A stretch of DNA of 64,000 nucleotides from Bacteroidota bacterium (GCA_030550275.1 JAUQPR010000008.1:1-64000), one strand, 5' to 3'. Shown: positions 52,730-61,745, numbered from the stretch's first letter. Numbers and translations: made by a program. Notes: generated from the letters alone by a model not told the origin.

Positions 52730-55228
52730 ATGAGGCGCTTCCCGTTGGTACAGCTCTTCGCGACGGTGCTGGTTATTGTCACCGCTCTCGCCATTGGCGG
52801 AGTGGTGCTGCTATGGGAGAGCCTGCCTCCGCAACGTGCTTCGGTACAGCTCGCAGGGCTATCGGATACGGTCCGCATCTGGCGCGATTCGCTGGGCATC
52901 CCCACCGTTGCTGCTCGGCGGAGTTGGGATGCCTTCGCTGCGCTGGGCTACCTGCACGCACAGGATCGGCTCTGGCAGATGGACCTGCTGCGGCGCGTCG
53001 CCTACGGAAGGCTTGCCGAAATCCTGGGCGCGGAGGCACTACCGCTGGACCAGCTCATGCGGGCGCTCAACTTTGCTGGCTTGGCGCAGCAGCTCTGGGA
53101 ACGATTGCATCCGGTATCGCGCCGGATCTTGGCTGCTTACAGCTCCGGCGTCAACGCTTGGCTCAGCGCGCACCGCAACCGTCTCCCGCTGGAATTCGAC
53201 CTCCTGGCGTACGCGCCCGACACTTGGCAGCCGCAGCATTCGCTGGCGATTGCCCGCCTGATGGCGTTCGACCTGGCATTTGCCTTCTGGAGCGATATCG
53301 CCTGCGGAAGTCTGGCATCGGAGCTGGGGCTGGAACGCGCCCGAGAGCTGCTGCCCAGCCCTTCGCCAACGGCACCAGCGGTGCTGGAGGAGTTCCCCAC
53401 CGCTCCGCCTCCACCGCCGGCGAGTGCACCCGCTCAGCCCGGGCTTGAGGGGCTTTCCCTGCAAGGGTTCTCAGAGTGGGCAACGGCTTTGACGGCGTTG
53501 GGACAGCGCTGGCGCTTTGGCTCTGCTCACGGGAGCAACGCCTGGGCAGTCCGCAGCGGAGGCACCGCCGTGCTGGCAAACGACCCCCACCTGGTCTTGG
53601 GCTTGCCTGCGCGCTGGTATCCGGTTGCTCTCATCTCGCCGGAGTACACCGCCGCCGGGCTTACCCTCCCTGGATTGCCGCTCATCATCATCGGGCGCAA
53701 CCGCGAGATCGCTTGGGGCGTCACCAACGTCATGCTCGATGATTGCGACTTCTTCATCGAGCGGCTCGACACCGCCGATGCCCTCCGCTACTGGGATGGC
53801 ACGCAGTGGCGCTCATTTGAACGCCGGCGCGAGCGCATCCCTGTTCGCCATCAAGCACCGGTGCAGGTGGAGTTCCTGCATTCGCACAACGGGGTCATCG
53901 TCTCGGATGCCCATCTCTTCAACGCTCCGCAGCTACTGTTTCGGCGGCGTGGGGATACGACGCGGAATCCCTTCCTGCGGCGCTACCGAGTGAGCCTGCG
54001 CTGGACCGCCATGGCTCCAAGCGACGAGGTGCTTGTGGCATACCGCCTGGGGCAAACCCGCTCGTGGGAGGAGTTCCGCCGCGCCTTGCGGGGCTGGGGT
54101 GCTCCAGCCCTCTGCTTTGTCTACGCCGACCGTCGCGGCAACATCGGGGTACAGCCGGCAGGCTTCCTGCCTCGGCGGGATACGACGCTTCCGGAGTGGG
54201 TCTGGGCTTTCCCGCTGCCTGGATGGGACACCCGGTACCGCTGGCAGGGTCTGGACTCGCTGACGTCGCTTCCGCCACTGTTTAACCCTGCACAGGGGTT
54301 TGTTGTAAGCGCTAATCAGCAGTTGTTCCGCCACTCTCGGCGCTACCTCTCCTACATCTGGGAGCCACCGGAGCGTGCACAGCGCATTGTGGAGCTCCTC
54401 CTGCAGCGGGGGCGAGCCAGCCCTCTGCAGATGCGCTGGATGCAGCAAGATGTGGTCTCGCCCTACGCCCGGGAGCTGCTGCGCGAACTGCTTCCCCGGC
54501 TGCGCCGCTTGAGCCGCTCCCCCCAGGAGAGCACCGCTGTTGCGCTGCTTGAGCGCTGGGGATACGACTTCGCCCCGCACGTCCCTGCCGCAAGCATCTT
54601 CGCTGCCCTCCTGCAGGAGCTGCTGGAACAGACCTTTGGGCAGCACCTCTCGGCGCGCCTGCTTCGGGAGTACCTCTTCCTGAGCAATCTGTCGCTGCGC
54701 CGCCTGATGGAGCTGATACGCACACCGGACTCCCCCTGGTTTGACAATCCCCGGACCCCCGCGCATGAAACCCTGGAGGAGGTGCTTCAGCACAGCTTCC
54801 GCCGAGCTCTCGAGCGCCTATACCAGCACTTCGGCACCGAGGATATGGCGCAGTGGTCCTACGGCAAACTCCACACCCTGCTGCTGCAGCATCCCCTGGG
54901 AGAGCATCCGCTGTTGCGGGCGCTGTTCTCGCGCGGACCCTTCCCCAGTGCCGGCGCACCGACGACGGTCAACGCCGGGGAGTGGAAGCTCTGGGAGCCC
55001 TTTGCCCAAACCATCGGGGCATCGGCACGCGTTGTTGCGCAGCTCAGCGACAGCCTGCTTGCGGTTGCTCTCCCCGGCGGCGTCTCCGGACACCCGCTCA
55101 GCCCGCACTACATGGACCAGTTCACGCTGTGGCGCGTGGGAGGGTTCGCTCAGCTCAGCCTGGGGCATCCCGCCGGAACGCCTGCGGTGCTATTGACACC
55201 GGCACCGCGCCAGGGGGCTTCTCCGTAG
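52730..55228 (+). CDS. Penicillin acylase family protein (Ntn-hydrolase)
   Basis: The 832-residue protein has an N-terminal membrane segment. The penicillin-acylase layout follows: an alpha-chain region with HAQDRLWQMDLLRR, then a Pro-rich spacer. The beta-chain begins at GSNAWAV near residue 268, whose serine is the expected nucleophile after self-cleavage, and DPHLVLGLPARWY and GRNREIAWGVTN follow. Members cleave acyl amides, including quorum-sensing lactones, but the natural substrate is unknown. The ATG at 52730 is preferred to a GTG six bases upstream. Confidence 0.87.
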   Translation: MRRFPLVQLFATVLVIVTALAIGGVVLLWESLPPQRASVQLAGLSDTVRIWRDSLGIPTVAARRSWDAFAALGYLHAQDRLWQMDLLRRVAYGRLAEILGAEALPLDQLMRALNFAGLAQQLWERLHPVSRRILAAYSSGVNAWLSAHRNRLPLEFDLLAYAPDTWQPQHSLAIARLMAFDLAFAFWSDIACGSLASELGLERARELLPSPSPTAPAVLEEFPTAPPPPPASAPAQPGLEGLSLQGFSEWATALTALGQRWRFGSAHGSNAWAVRSGGTAVLANDPHLVLGLPARWYPVALISPEYTAAGLTLPGLPLIIIGRNREIAWGVTNVMLDDCDFFIERLDTADALRYWDGTQWRSFERRRERIPVRHQAPVQVEFLHSHNGVIVSDAHLFNAPQLLFRRRGDTTRNPFLRRYRVSLRWTAMAPSDEVLVAYRLGQTRSWEEFRRALRGWGAPALCFVYADRRGNIGVQPAGFLPRRDTTLPEWVWAFPLPGWDTRYRWQGLDSLTSLPPLFNPAQGFVVSANQQLFRHSRRYLSYIWEPPERAQRIVELLLQRGRASPLQMRWMQQDVVSPYARELLRELLPRLRRLSRSPQESTAVALLERWGYDFAPHVPAASIFAALLQELLEQTFGQHLSARLLREYLFLSNLSLRRLMELIRTPDSPWFDNPRTPAHETLEEVLQHSFRRALERLYQHFGTEDMAQWSYGKLHTLLLQHPLGEHPLLRALFSRGPFPSAGAPTTVNAGEWKLWEPFAQTIGASARVVAQLSDSLLAVALPGGVSGHPLSPHYMDQFTLWRVGGFAQLSLGHPAGTPAVLLTPAPRQGASP

Positions 55229-55233
55229 TTTTG
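55226..55233 (+). promoter_or_regulatory. Promoter -7-like element TAGTTTTG before purF
   Basis: The octamer fits TA-N2-TTTG exactly. Its first three bases are the stop codon of the acylase gene. It ends 20 bases before the purF GTG start. Confidence 0.5.
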
Positions 55234-55253
55234 CGCGTGCGTCTCCCAACGGC

Positions 55254-56750
55254 GTGAGTGCTCCCGTGAGCCTGGATATCCGCCCGGAGTGTGCCGTTGT
55301 TGGCGTTTACAACCATCCGAACGCCTCGGTCATTGCGTACTACTGCCTCCACGCCCTGCAGCACCGAGGGCAGGAAGCCACCGGTATCGTCTCCTCCTAC
55401 TGGGACGAGGCACGCCGGCGCCGCCGCTTCGTTGCCTACAAGGGCGAAGGGCTCGTGCTGGAGGTCTTCTCGCACCACGTCCTGCAGGAGGTGCTCATCG
55501 GGGATGCTGCCATTGGACATAACCGCTACTCCACGACGGGGAGCTCCCAGCGGGCGAACATCCAGCCCTTCCACATCTCCTACCGCATGGGGAACCTGGC
55601 GCTGGCGCACAACGGCAACCTGACCAACACCCGCCAACTGCGCGCATGGCTGCAGGAGGAGGGCGCCATCTTCCAGAGCACGACCGATAGCGAGCTCTTC
55701 CTGCACCTAATTGCCCGTAGCCGCCAACCCACGCAGGTTGAGCAGATTCGGGAAGCCCTGCAGCAGGTTCGGGGAGCCTACTCCTTGGTGCTGCTCACCG
55801 ATACCGCGCTCATCGCCGTGCGCGATCCCCACGGCTTCCGTCCGCTGGCGCTCGGACGGCTCCCTCTGCGCGATGGGCAGTACACCTACGTTGTGGCTTC
55901 GGAGACGTGCGCCTTCGACCTCATCGGTGCCGAGTACGTGCGCGATGTTGCCCCGAACGAGATCCTGGTCATTGACCACGACACCGTGCAGAGCGGCACC
56001 CTCAAAAGCTACCCAATCGTGGATAACCCCCCGCAGGCACGCCACTGCATCTTCGAGTTCATCTACTTCGCGCGCCCGGATAGCTTCATCTTCGGGCACA
56101 GTGTGGACAAAGTCCGCCGCAAGCTCGGCAAGAGCCTTGCCGAGGAGAGCCCCGTTCGCCCGAGCGACCCCAACGACGAGGTCGTGGTCATCTCCGTTCC
56201 CGATAGCGGCAACACCGCCGCCATCGGCTACGCACAGGTCAATCAGGCGCAGGGGATCCCAACCCGCTTCGACATCGGGCTCATCCGCAGCCACTACGTT
56301 GGGCGCACCTTCATCGCTCCGGAGCAGGACCAGCGCGAGTTCAAGGTCAAGACCAAGTTCAACACCGTCCGAGGCGTGCTCCGCGACAAGATCGTCGTCG
56401 TCGTGGACGATTCCATCGTCCGTGGCACCACCTCGAAAGCCCTCGTCCAGCTCATTCGGGAGGCAGGTCCGCGCGAGGTGCATCTGCGCGTTACCGCTCC
56501 GCCGATTCGTTACCCCTGCAAGTACGGCATGGACTTCCCCAGCCGCCAGGAGCTCATCGCCAACTACTACGACTCGGAGGAGCAGATTGCCCGCGCCCTT
56601 GGGGCGGATTCGCTGCACTACCTTTCGCTGGAGAAGCTCCTCCTCTCCGTTCCCCATGCGCCGGGCGTTGGCTACTGCACTGCCTGCTTCACCGGCGAAT
56701 ACCCTGTGCCCATCGAGCCCGAAGCCGATAAGTACGTCACCGAAGCATAG
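55254..56750 (+). CDS. purF: Amidophosphoribosyltransferase (Fe-S type)
   Basis: PurF makes phosphoribosylamine, the first committed step of purine synthesis. The 498-residue protein starts with a 12-residue propeptide and the nucleophile Cys in PECAVVGVY. GHNRYSTTGSS and AHNGNLTN follow, and the PRPP loop is VVVVDDSIVRGTTS. Four cysteines match the B. subtilis iron-sulfur ligands: in HCIFEFIYFARP, YPCKYGMD, and YCTACFTGEYP, near residues 264, 421, 474 and 477. The GTG at 55254 or the GTG four codons later may be the start. Confidence 0.92.
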   Translation: MSAPVSLDIRPECAVVGVYNHPNASVIAYYCLHALQHRGQEATGIVSSYWDEARRRRRFVAYKGEGLVLEVFSHHVLQEVLIGDAAIGHNRYSTTGSSQRANIQPFHISYRMGNLALAHNGNLTNTRQLRAWLQEEGAIFQSTTDSELFLHLIARSRQPTQVEQIREALQQVRGAYSLVLLTDTALIAVRDPHGFRPLALGRLPLRDGQYTYVVASETCAFDLIGAEYVRDVAPNEILVIDHDTVQSGTLKSYPIVDNPPQARHCIFEFIYFARPDSFIFGHSVDKVRRKLGKSLAEESPVRPSDPNDEVVVISVPDSGNTAAIGYAQVNQAQGIPTRFDIGLIRSHYVGRTFIAPEQDQREFKVKTKFNTVRGVLRDKIVVVVDDSIVRGTTSKALVQLIREAGPREVHLRVTAPPIRYPCKYGMDFPSRQELIANYYDSEEQIARALGADSLHYLSLEKLLLSVPHAPGVGYCTACFTGEYPVPIEPEADKYVTEA

Positions 56751-56986
56751 CCCCCAGCGACGCTCGACCGCCTCCGAGAACCCCTCACAGTGTGACCCCG
56801 GCGTCACACCCTCTGCAGCAAGCACCTTCGCGGAGGTGCCCGAGTGTATTGGCTCCCAGTGTGCGCAGCGCATCACAGCGGGCACAGAGGGGGTGTTGCC
56901 TCATCTCATTGTGAGGCAATGACTTTTGCTTCAGGCACGCCGTTTGCACTTCCCTGCCACAAGTGTCACAATCAAAGGACTTGGAA
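56751..56986 (+). promoter_or_regulatory. Intergenic region with two dyad repeats before the DUF4258 gene
   Basis: The 236-base gap holds an inverted repeat with seven-base arms GTGTGAC/GTCACAC (56790-56796 and 56803-56809). A second dyad has eight-base arms TTGCCTCA/TGAGGCAA (56896-56903 and 56912-56919). One base after the second comes GACTTTTG, seven of eight matches to the TA-N2-TTTG octamer. The second dyad could be an operator, or a weak terminator for purF. No ORF is supported. Confidence 0.45.
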
Positions 56987-57358
56987 ATGTTGCAGCTTAC
57001 AAAGCATGCACAGGAGCGAATGCGGCAACGTGGCATTGACTACTGGGCGCTGGCGCTGGTATGGGTATTCGGCGATGTGCAGCACTGTCGCGACGGTCAG
57101 AGCGTATGCCTAAACAAGCTGGGCTTGCAGAAGATATCTGCGCTATTCCGCACCCCCTTCGAGCAGCTCACCCGCAAACAGCACGACGACCTGTACGCCG
57201 TTGCCAAACTGCTTGGGCGCCCCATTAGTGCCCCCGAGCTACGTGCGCTCCAGAGTGAACTGCGGCAGTACCTCAAGCGCCATGAGGGCAAGCTTCGGAA
57301 GCTCTATCTCGTGCTCAGCGGCGATGGGGAAATCATCACCGCTGCGTACCGCCGGTAG
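56987..57358 (+). CDS. DUF4258-like protein
   Basis: The 123-residue product starts with LTKHAQERMRQRGID and has the GDGEIITAAY ending, matching the DUF4258 family of small toxin-like or RelE-like proteins. The family is widespread and mostly uncharacterised. No antitoxin-like partner is adjacent, so I do not call a toxin-antitoxin system. ATG 56987 is preferred over an upstream GTG because it starts just before the conserved domain. It converges with fliO, leaving only one base between stops. Confidence 0.62.
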   Translation: MLQLTKHAQERMRQRGIDYWALALVWVFGDVQHCRDGQSVCLNKLGLQKISALFRTPFEQLTRKQHDDLYAVAKLLGRPISAPELRALQSELRQYLKRHEGKLRKLYLVLSGDGEIITAAYRR

Positions 57359-57359
57359 C

Positions 57360-57659
57360 TTAGGCTGTGCTTCCGGGCTGGGAACCTCCCACAGCGCTAT
57401 GCCATTCCTCCAATGAGAGCTCCCGGAGCAGCGTGACCGCATGCTCGGTGACAGCAAGGAGCAGGACCCGCTCGCCCAGGCGTACAGCGTAGAGCATTGC
57501 TTTCGGGGGAAGAGGAAGCCGAGCCAGGATGGCAAGCTGCCCGCCTCTGTGCCCTGCAGTGCTCAGGTTCCAGCGCCGCAGCCAGTAGGCTCCCAACAGC
57601 AGGAGCAGCAGGAAGCCCCCAACGATGAGCAGCGACCGCAGGAGAGCACCTTCGGGCAT
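57360..57659 (-). CDS. fliO: Flagellar biosynthesis protein FliO-like
   Basis: The 99-residue product has one N-terminal membrane helix (LLIVGGFLLLLLLGAYWL) and a cytoplasmic domain with AILARLPLPPKAMLYAVRLGERVLLLAVTEH. This is the FliO pattern of a small beta domain. FliO assists assembly of FliP, which is not in the window. The ATG at 57659 leaves one base after the fliN stop. Sequence is weakly conserved in this family, so the call relies on its position after fliN. Confidence 0.75.
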   Translation of the reverse strand: MPEGALLRSLLIVGGFLLLLLLGAYWLRRWNLSTAGHRGGQLAILARLPLPPKAMLYAVRLGERVLLLAVTEHAVTLLRELSLEEWHSAVGGSQPGSTA

Positions 57660-57660
57660 C

Positions 57661-58059
57661 TCACCGACGCAGCCCCCGAAGCCGTTCTGCCGGTTCGACC
57701 AGCGTCGTGATACGGATGCCAAAGTGCTTGTCGATCACGACGACCTCGCCTTCGGCGACCTTCTTGCCGTCGACGAGGATATCCACAGGGTCGCTGATGA
57801 GCCGGTCGAACTCGATAACCGAGCCACGTCCCAGCCGAAGAATGTCGCGAATGTACATCGTGGTTCGCCCCAGCTCCACCGAAACCGGCAGCTGGATGCT
57901 GTAGAGCAGTTCCAGCCTGGGGTCGGAGAGCAACTCCGAGGCTTCCCCTTGCTGAGTGCTCGTAGCGGCTGAGGAGGGCTGCTCCTCGGCGCTCGCGCTG
58001 GCTTCAGCAGCGGCGGTGTACTCCTCCTGGAATTCCTGCTGGGTCTCCTGGGTTTCCAT
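57661..58059 (-). CDS. fliN: Flagellar motor switch protein FliN
   Basis: FliN is part of the C-ring that sets flagellar rotation and export. The 132-residue protein has a low-complexity acidic N-terminus. Its C-terminal SpoA domain (residues 50-130) has LPVSVELGRTTMYIRDILRLGRGSVIEFDR and VAEGEVVVIDKHFGIRITTL. These are the standard FliN motifs. It lies 18 bases after fliM and one base before fliO. Confidence 0.93.
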   Translation of the reverse strand: METQETQQEFQEEYTAAAEASASAEEQPSSAATSTQQGEASELLSDPRLELLYSIQLPVSVELGRTTMYIRDILRLGRGSVIEFDRLISDPVDILVDGKKVAEGEVVVIDKHFGIRITTLVEPAERLRGLRR

Positions 58060-58077
58060 TTCGGTACCCGAGCTTGT

Positions 58078-59067
58078 TCAACCAATCTCCTCCGGCTCAA
58101 TGGGACGAATCACACGAACGGCTCGGCGCTCGCCGATGCGTCCTGGTCGCACCCACAGCTTGTACTGCCCTTGGATGAGCAGCGGGAGTTCCGCCGTGAC
58201 CGGCGTATCCAGCCGGAGTACATCCCCGACTTTGAGCCGGAGCAGCTCCCCGACGGTGATGGTTGTACGCCCCAGCTCGACACTCACCTCCAGGGGAATC
58301 GTCTGCAGGTGCTTGTACATCACCAGCATGCTCTGGCGCTGCTGTTCCGGAGCAGCTGCATGCACCACCTGCGGTCGCTCCAAGCGGCTCAGGACATCCT
58401 CCAGAGCAAAGGTCGGGTAGCAGATGCTCATGGCGTAGGTGTGGATCCCCACGTTCACCTGCAGCCCGATGACGACAACGATCTCCGAGGCTGAGGCGAT
58501 TTGCAGAAAATCCGGTTGCGTCTCCAGCCGCAGCAAGCGGAAACGCATTTGGGCGGTCATCTGCCAGCTCTCCTCCAGCACCCGCAGCAGATGCTCCATA
58601 ACCCCTTTGAGCACCGCCTGCTCAATTGGCGTAATCGTGCGTGCCTTCTGCGGCGGCGTGCTGGCGTCGCCCCCCAGCAGGCGTTCCACAATCAGCAGCG
58701 CCAATTGCGGACTGAGCTCGATGATACCGCTGCGCTCGGTGCCCTGCAGTTCGAACACGTACAGGCAGCTCGGGCGCGACAGCGTCAGCAGGTACTCCGA
58801 GTAGAAGAGCTGGTCAACGGAGACAACCGCGATGGACACCAGCGCTTGCAGCCGCGACAGCAGGTAGTACGCCGCTGTCTCGGCAAAGGTCTCGTGGATG
58901 GATTGCAGCGAACGCAACTGGGTCTTGGAGATTCGGTTGGGGCGGCGGAAATCGTACGGCAGAATCTGCTTGGGCTGCTCTTTGAGCAGTTGGTCCACCT
59001 CGACGGTGCCGGCGGAGATCCCCGCCAGCAGCGCGTCAATCTCCTGTTGTGTCAGCACCGCTGCCAT
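58078..59067 (-). CDS. fliM: Flagellar motor switch protein FliM
   Basis: FliM forms the main ring of the flagellar switch and binds CheY-P. The 329-residue protein has an N-terminal LTQQEIDALLAGI, which is the CheY-binding helix. The middle CheC-like domain includes SYRR-type segments, and the C-terminal SpoA domain has VSVELGRTTITVGELLRLKVGDVLRLD. The start at ATG 59067 leaves three bases after the fliL stop, so the genes are likely coupled. Confidence 0.94.
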   Translation of the reverse strand: MAAVLTQQEIDALLAGISAGTVEVDQLLKEQPKQILPYDFRRPNRISKTQLRSLQSIHETFAETAAYYLLSRLQALVSIAVVSVDQLFYSEYLLTLSRPSCLYVFELQGTERSGIIELSPQLALLIVERLLGGDASTPPQKARTITPIEQAVLKGVMEHLLRVLEESWQMTAQMRFRLLRLETQPDFLQIASASEIVVVIGLQVNVGIHTYAMSICYPTFALEDVLSRLERPQVVHAAAPEQQRQSMLVMYKHLQTIPLEVSVELGRTTITVGELLRLKVGDVLRLDTPVTAELPLLIQGQYKLWVRPGRIGERRAVRVIRPIEPEEIG

Positions 59068-59070
59068 CGG

Positions 59071-59571
59071 TCACTGGATGACGAACTTGGAAAAGTACAC
59101 ATTCCGCAGCCGAATCCCCGGAAGCACGTTCGACAGCTCCTGCCGCAGCCGCACCCGAAGGGAATCGCGCGCCCCGTTCGCCTGCAGCTCCTCAATCGAG
59201 TAGGAGGAGACCACCGACATGATGCGGTCCCGCACCGGGATCATCAGCTCCTGGCGCACCTTTTCGGCATACTTCGCATTCTCCACCTCCAGCCCCAGGG
59301 CAACCAGCACGTAGCGCGAAGAGGAGCCCCGCGGGTTGACCACCAAGTCCTCCACCGGAACGATCACCCCCGTGGGGACCTCCGCTGCTGATTCCGCCTG
59401 CACTGGCTCGGCGCTCAGATGCTGTCCGCCAGCGCTCCCTCCAGAGGGGCGCAGCAGCCAGAAGAGCAGCCCCCCTTGAACCACCAGCACGCCGACAATG
59501 ATGCCCAAGAGCACCGGGAGGCTAATTCCCTTGCCCCCCTTTGCTTCCTTGGTGTCCTTCTCCTCCGCCAT
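59071..59571 (-). CDS. fliL: Flagellar basal body-associated protein FliL
   Basis: FliL is a single-span membrane protein surrounding the stator. The 166-residue product has a short cytoplasmic basic region, one membrane helix (ISLPVLLGIIVGVLVVQGGL) and a periplasmic domain beginning EDLVVNPRGSSSRYVLVALGLEV, ending NVYFSKFVIQ. This matches FliL. It starts the fliLMNO group; I see only a weak promoter-like octamer (TATTTCCG, 59602-59609) upstream. Confidence 0.9.
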   Translation of the reverse strand: MAEEKDTKEAKGGKGISLPVLLGIIVGVLVVQGGLLFWLLRPSGGSAGGQHLSAEPVQAESAAEVPTGVIVPVEDLVVNPRGSSSRYVLVALGLEVENAKYAEKVRQELMIPVRDRIMSVVSSYSIEELQANGARDSLRVRLRQELSNVLPGIRLRNVYFSKFVIQ

Positions 59572-59629
59572 CGCCGTTCACCTGGGCAAGTTCACCGCAT
59601 TCGGAAATATCGGACGCAAGTGCAAAAGC

Positions 59630-60976
59630 TCAAGCCATGCCCGAGGGCACCGCCGACGGGCGTCCAATGCTGTGGTACTCGAAGCCCCGCTCGAGCATCT
59701 CCTCCGGGCTAAAGAGGTTACGCCCATCGAAGATGAGCGGTTGCCGCATCCGGCTGCGCATGAGCTCGAAATCTGGGTTGCGGAATTCGTTCCACTCGGT
59801 TGCAATCACGAGCGCATCGGCGCCCTCCAGGCACTCGTACATCGAAGCAGCATACTGCAAGCGCTCCCCGTAGCGGCGCTGTACATTGGGAAGCGCCTCC
59901 GGATCGTAGGCTCGCACACAGACCCCAGCATGCAACAGCGGGTCAATGACGCGAAATGCCGGAGCCTCGCGGATGTCATCCGTGTTAGGCTTGAACGCCA
60001 CGCCCCAGAGGGCAACACAGCGTCCGTGCACCGGCTCCAAGCGCTTGAGTATCCGCCCCACAAAGCGTTCCGCCTGTGCGTGGTTGACCTCCTCGATTGC
60101 CGGAATCAGCCGGAAATGCACCCCCAACGAGCGTGCCGATTGCACAAGCGCACGCACATCCTTGGGAAGGCAGCTCCCTCCATAGCCCAATCCCGCAAAC
60201 AGGTACCGCTTGCCAATCCGGCTATCCGAGCCAATGCCCAAGCGCACCTTTTCGATATCAGCCCCTAAGGCTTCGCAGTATGCCGAGAGCTCGTTCATGA
60301 AGGAGATGCGCAGCGCCAGCATCGCGTTGGCGGCATATTTGGTTAGCTCGGCGCTGGTCTCGTCCATCACGTAGATGGGATTCCCACTGCGCACAAACGG
60401 CTCGTAAAGCTCCCGTAGAACATGCTCTGCCCATGCGTCGCGCGTGCCGATGATGACCCGCTCCGGCTTCATAAAGTCTTCTACCGCCGTGCCTTCGCGC
60501 AGGAACTCCGGGTTGCTTGCCACAACCACGCGCCGGTCCGGTAGCCGCTGTGCAAAGAGCGCTTGCAACCGTTGAGTTGTCCCCGGTGGCACGGTGCTCT
60601 TGGTCACAATCAAGCGGGGCTCGTGCACACTGTCCTGCTGCAGCAGCGTTGCAATGCGCTCGGCAACGGCAAAGACGTGCTGCACATCGGCGGAGCCATC
60701 CTCCTGCGGCGGAGTTGGCAAGCACAGCAACACCACCGTTCCAAAGCGCACAGCCTCGGCAAGGTCGGTTGTGAAGCGTGCCCGCCCGTTGCGCAGATTG
60801 CGCTCCAACAGTACACCCAAGCCGGGTTCGTAGATGGGCAACTGTCCACGGTTGAGCTGCTCGACCTTCTGCTGGTCAATGTCCACGCACACGACGTGGT
60901 TGCCCGTCTCGGCAAAGCACAATCCCGTGACCAGCCCCACGTAGCCGCTGCCTACGACCGCAATCCGGTACGCCAT
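59630..60976 (-). CDS. UDP-glucose 6-dehydrogenase
   Basis: This NAD enzyme oxidises UDP-glucose to UDP-glucuronate for polysaccharide synthesis. The 448-residue protein has VVGSGYVGLVTGLCFAE, KSTVPPGTT, ASNPEFLREGTA, ELTKYAANAMLA and GYGGSCLPKD with the catalytic Cys, then VALWGVAFKPNTDDIRE. All are hallmark motifs. UDP-N-acetyl-mannosaminuronate dehydrogenases are related but lack the same substrate loop. It lies three bases after the TonB gene. Confidence 0.9.
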   Translation of the reverse strand: MAYRIAVVGSGYVGLVTGLCFAETGNHVVCVDIDQQKVEQLNRGQLPIYEPGLGVLLERNLRNGRARFTTDLAEAVRFGTVVLLCLPTPPQEDGSADVQHVFAVAERIATLLQQDSVHEPRLIVTKSTVPPGTTQRLQALFAQRLPDRRVVVASNPEFLREGTAVEDFMKPERVIIGTRDAWAEHVLRELYEPFVRSGNPIYVMDETSAELTKYAANAMLALRISFMNELSAYCEALGADIEKVRLGIGSDSRIGKRYLFAGLGYGGSCLPKDVRALVQSARSLGVHFRLIPAIEEVNHAQAERFVGRILKRLEPVHGRCVALWGVAFKPNTDDIREAPAFRVIDPLLHAGVCVRAYDPEALPNVQRRYGERLQYAASMYECLEGADALVIATEWNEFRNPDFELMRSRMRQPLIFDGRNLFSPEEMLERGFEYHSIGRPSAVPSGMA

Positions 60977-60979
60977 TGC

Positions 60980-61744
60980 TCATTGCAGCTCGAAGACAAA
61001 CGTGATGATACCGACCATCTCCACCGCAGACTCAATCGGGTTGAAACGCCACTGCCGCAAGGCTTGGATGGCGATGCGCTCCAGCACCGGATCGCTCCGC
61101 TCCACGGGAAGGATGCTGGCAACGCTGCCATCCGGGCGCACGGTGAAGCGCAAGCGCACACGCCCGCTGACGTTGTACCCCGGGGGATAGGTCGGGAGCA
61201 CCTTGGAAAGCACGATGCGGTTGCCTCCGCCACCCCATTCGATGCCGTACCCCAAGCCGCGCCCGGGTCCGCTGCCCTGGCGTCCCAGCCCTGCGCCGGT
61301 GGGGTCGCCCTCAGGAGTGCCCACTGCCCTTGAGCTTGCCGGAGCAGCGTTCTCCGTGAGGGCTTTATCCGGCGTAGTCGGAGCCGGACGGGGGATGCCC
61401 TCCGTTGCGCTTGCATATGCCCGCTGACGGCTTGCTCCTTTCGGCTGTGCGTCCTCCAGGGGATTCCGCGGTGGCTTCCCGCGCACGGCTTGCCCCTCCG
61501 GGCTCAGATTCCCGCCCGCCGGCGTTTGCCCTTCGCCCCATCCCAGCGACAGCAGCTCGATGGGGATGCTGCGCACTTCACGGCTGGGTGGGGGTTCCGG
61601 CTGCCATCGCACAAAGAGCAGCAGCAGGAACAGTAGACCATGTAGCAGGAGCGAGAGCAGGAAGGCACGGGCAAGAAGCCGATCCCATGGGATCCGCACA
61701 TAGAGCACACCACCTTCGGATGAGGACCGGCGCAGCATCTCCAT
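60980..61744 (-). CDS. tonB: Energy transducer TonB family protein
   Basis: TonB transmits membrane energy to outer-membrane receptors. The 254-residue product has one N-terminal membrane helix around residues 27-44, a Pro/Gly-rich spacer, and a C-terminal TonB fold of about 80 residues with YPPGYNVSGRVRLRFTVRPDG and ALRQWRFNPIE. This tail matches the TonB C-terminal domain. ExbB and ExbD are not in the window. The ATG at 61744 lies one base after the SPOR gene's stop. Confidence 0.85.
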   Translation of the reverse strand: MEMLRRSSSEGGVLYVRIPWDRLLARAFLLSLLLHGLLFLLLLFVRWQPEPPPSREVRSIPIELLSLGWGEGQTPAGGNLSPEGQAVRGKPPRNPLEDAQPKGASRQRAYASATEGIPRPAPTTPDKALTENAAPASSRAVGTPEGDPTGAGLGRQGSGPGRGLGYGIEWGGGGNRIVLSKVLPTYPPGYNVSGRVRLRFTVRPDGSVASILPVERSDPVLERIAIQALRQWRFNPIESAVEMVGIITFVFELQ

Positions 61745-61745
61745 T

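Noticed and set aside
56790-56809. A canonical CRP site
   Set aside because: The arms GTGTGAC and GTCACAC are right in type but the centre is two bases too long for the E. coli CRP consensus; kept only as an unexplained dyad.
56987-57358. Toxin-antitoxin system
   Set aside because: The DUF4258 protein resembles small toxin-like proteins, but no antitoxin-sized gene is adjacent on either side.
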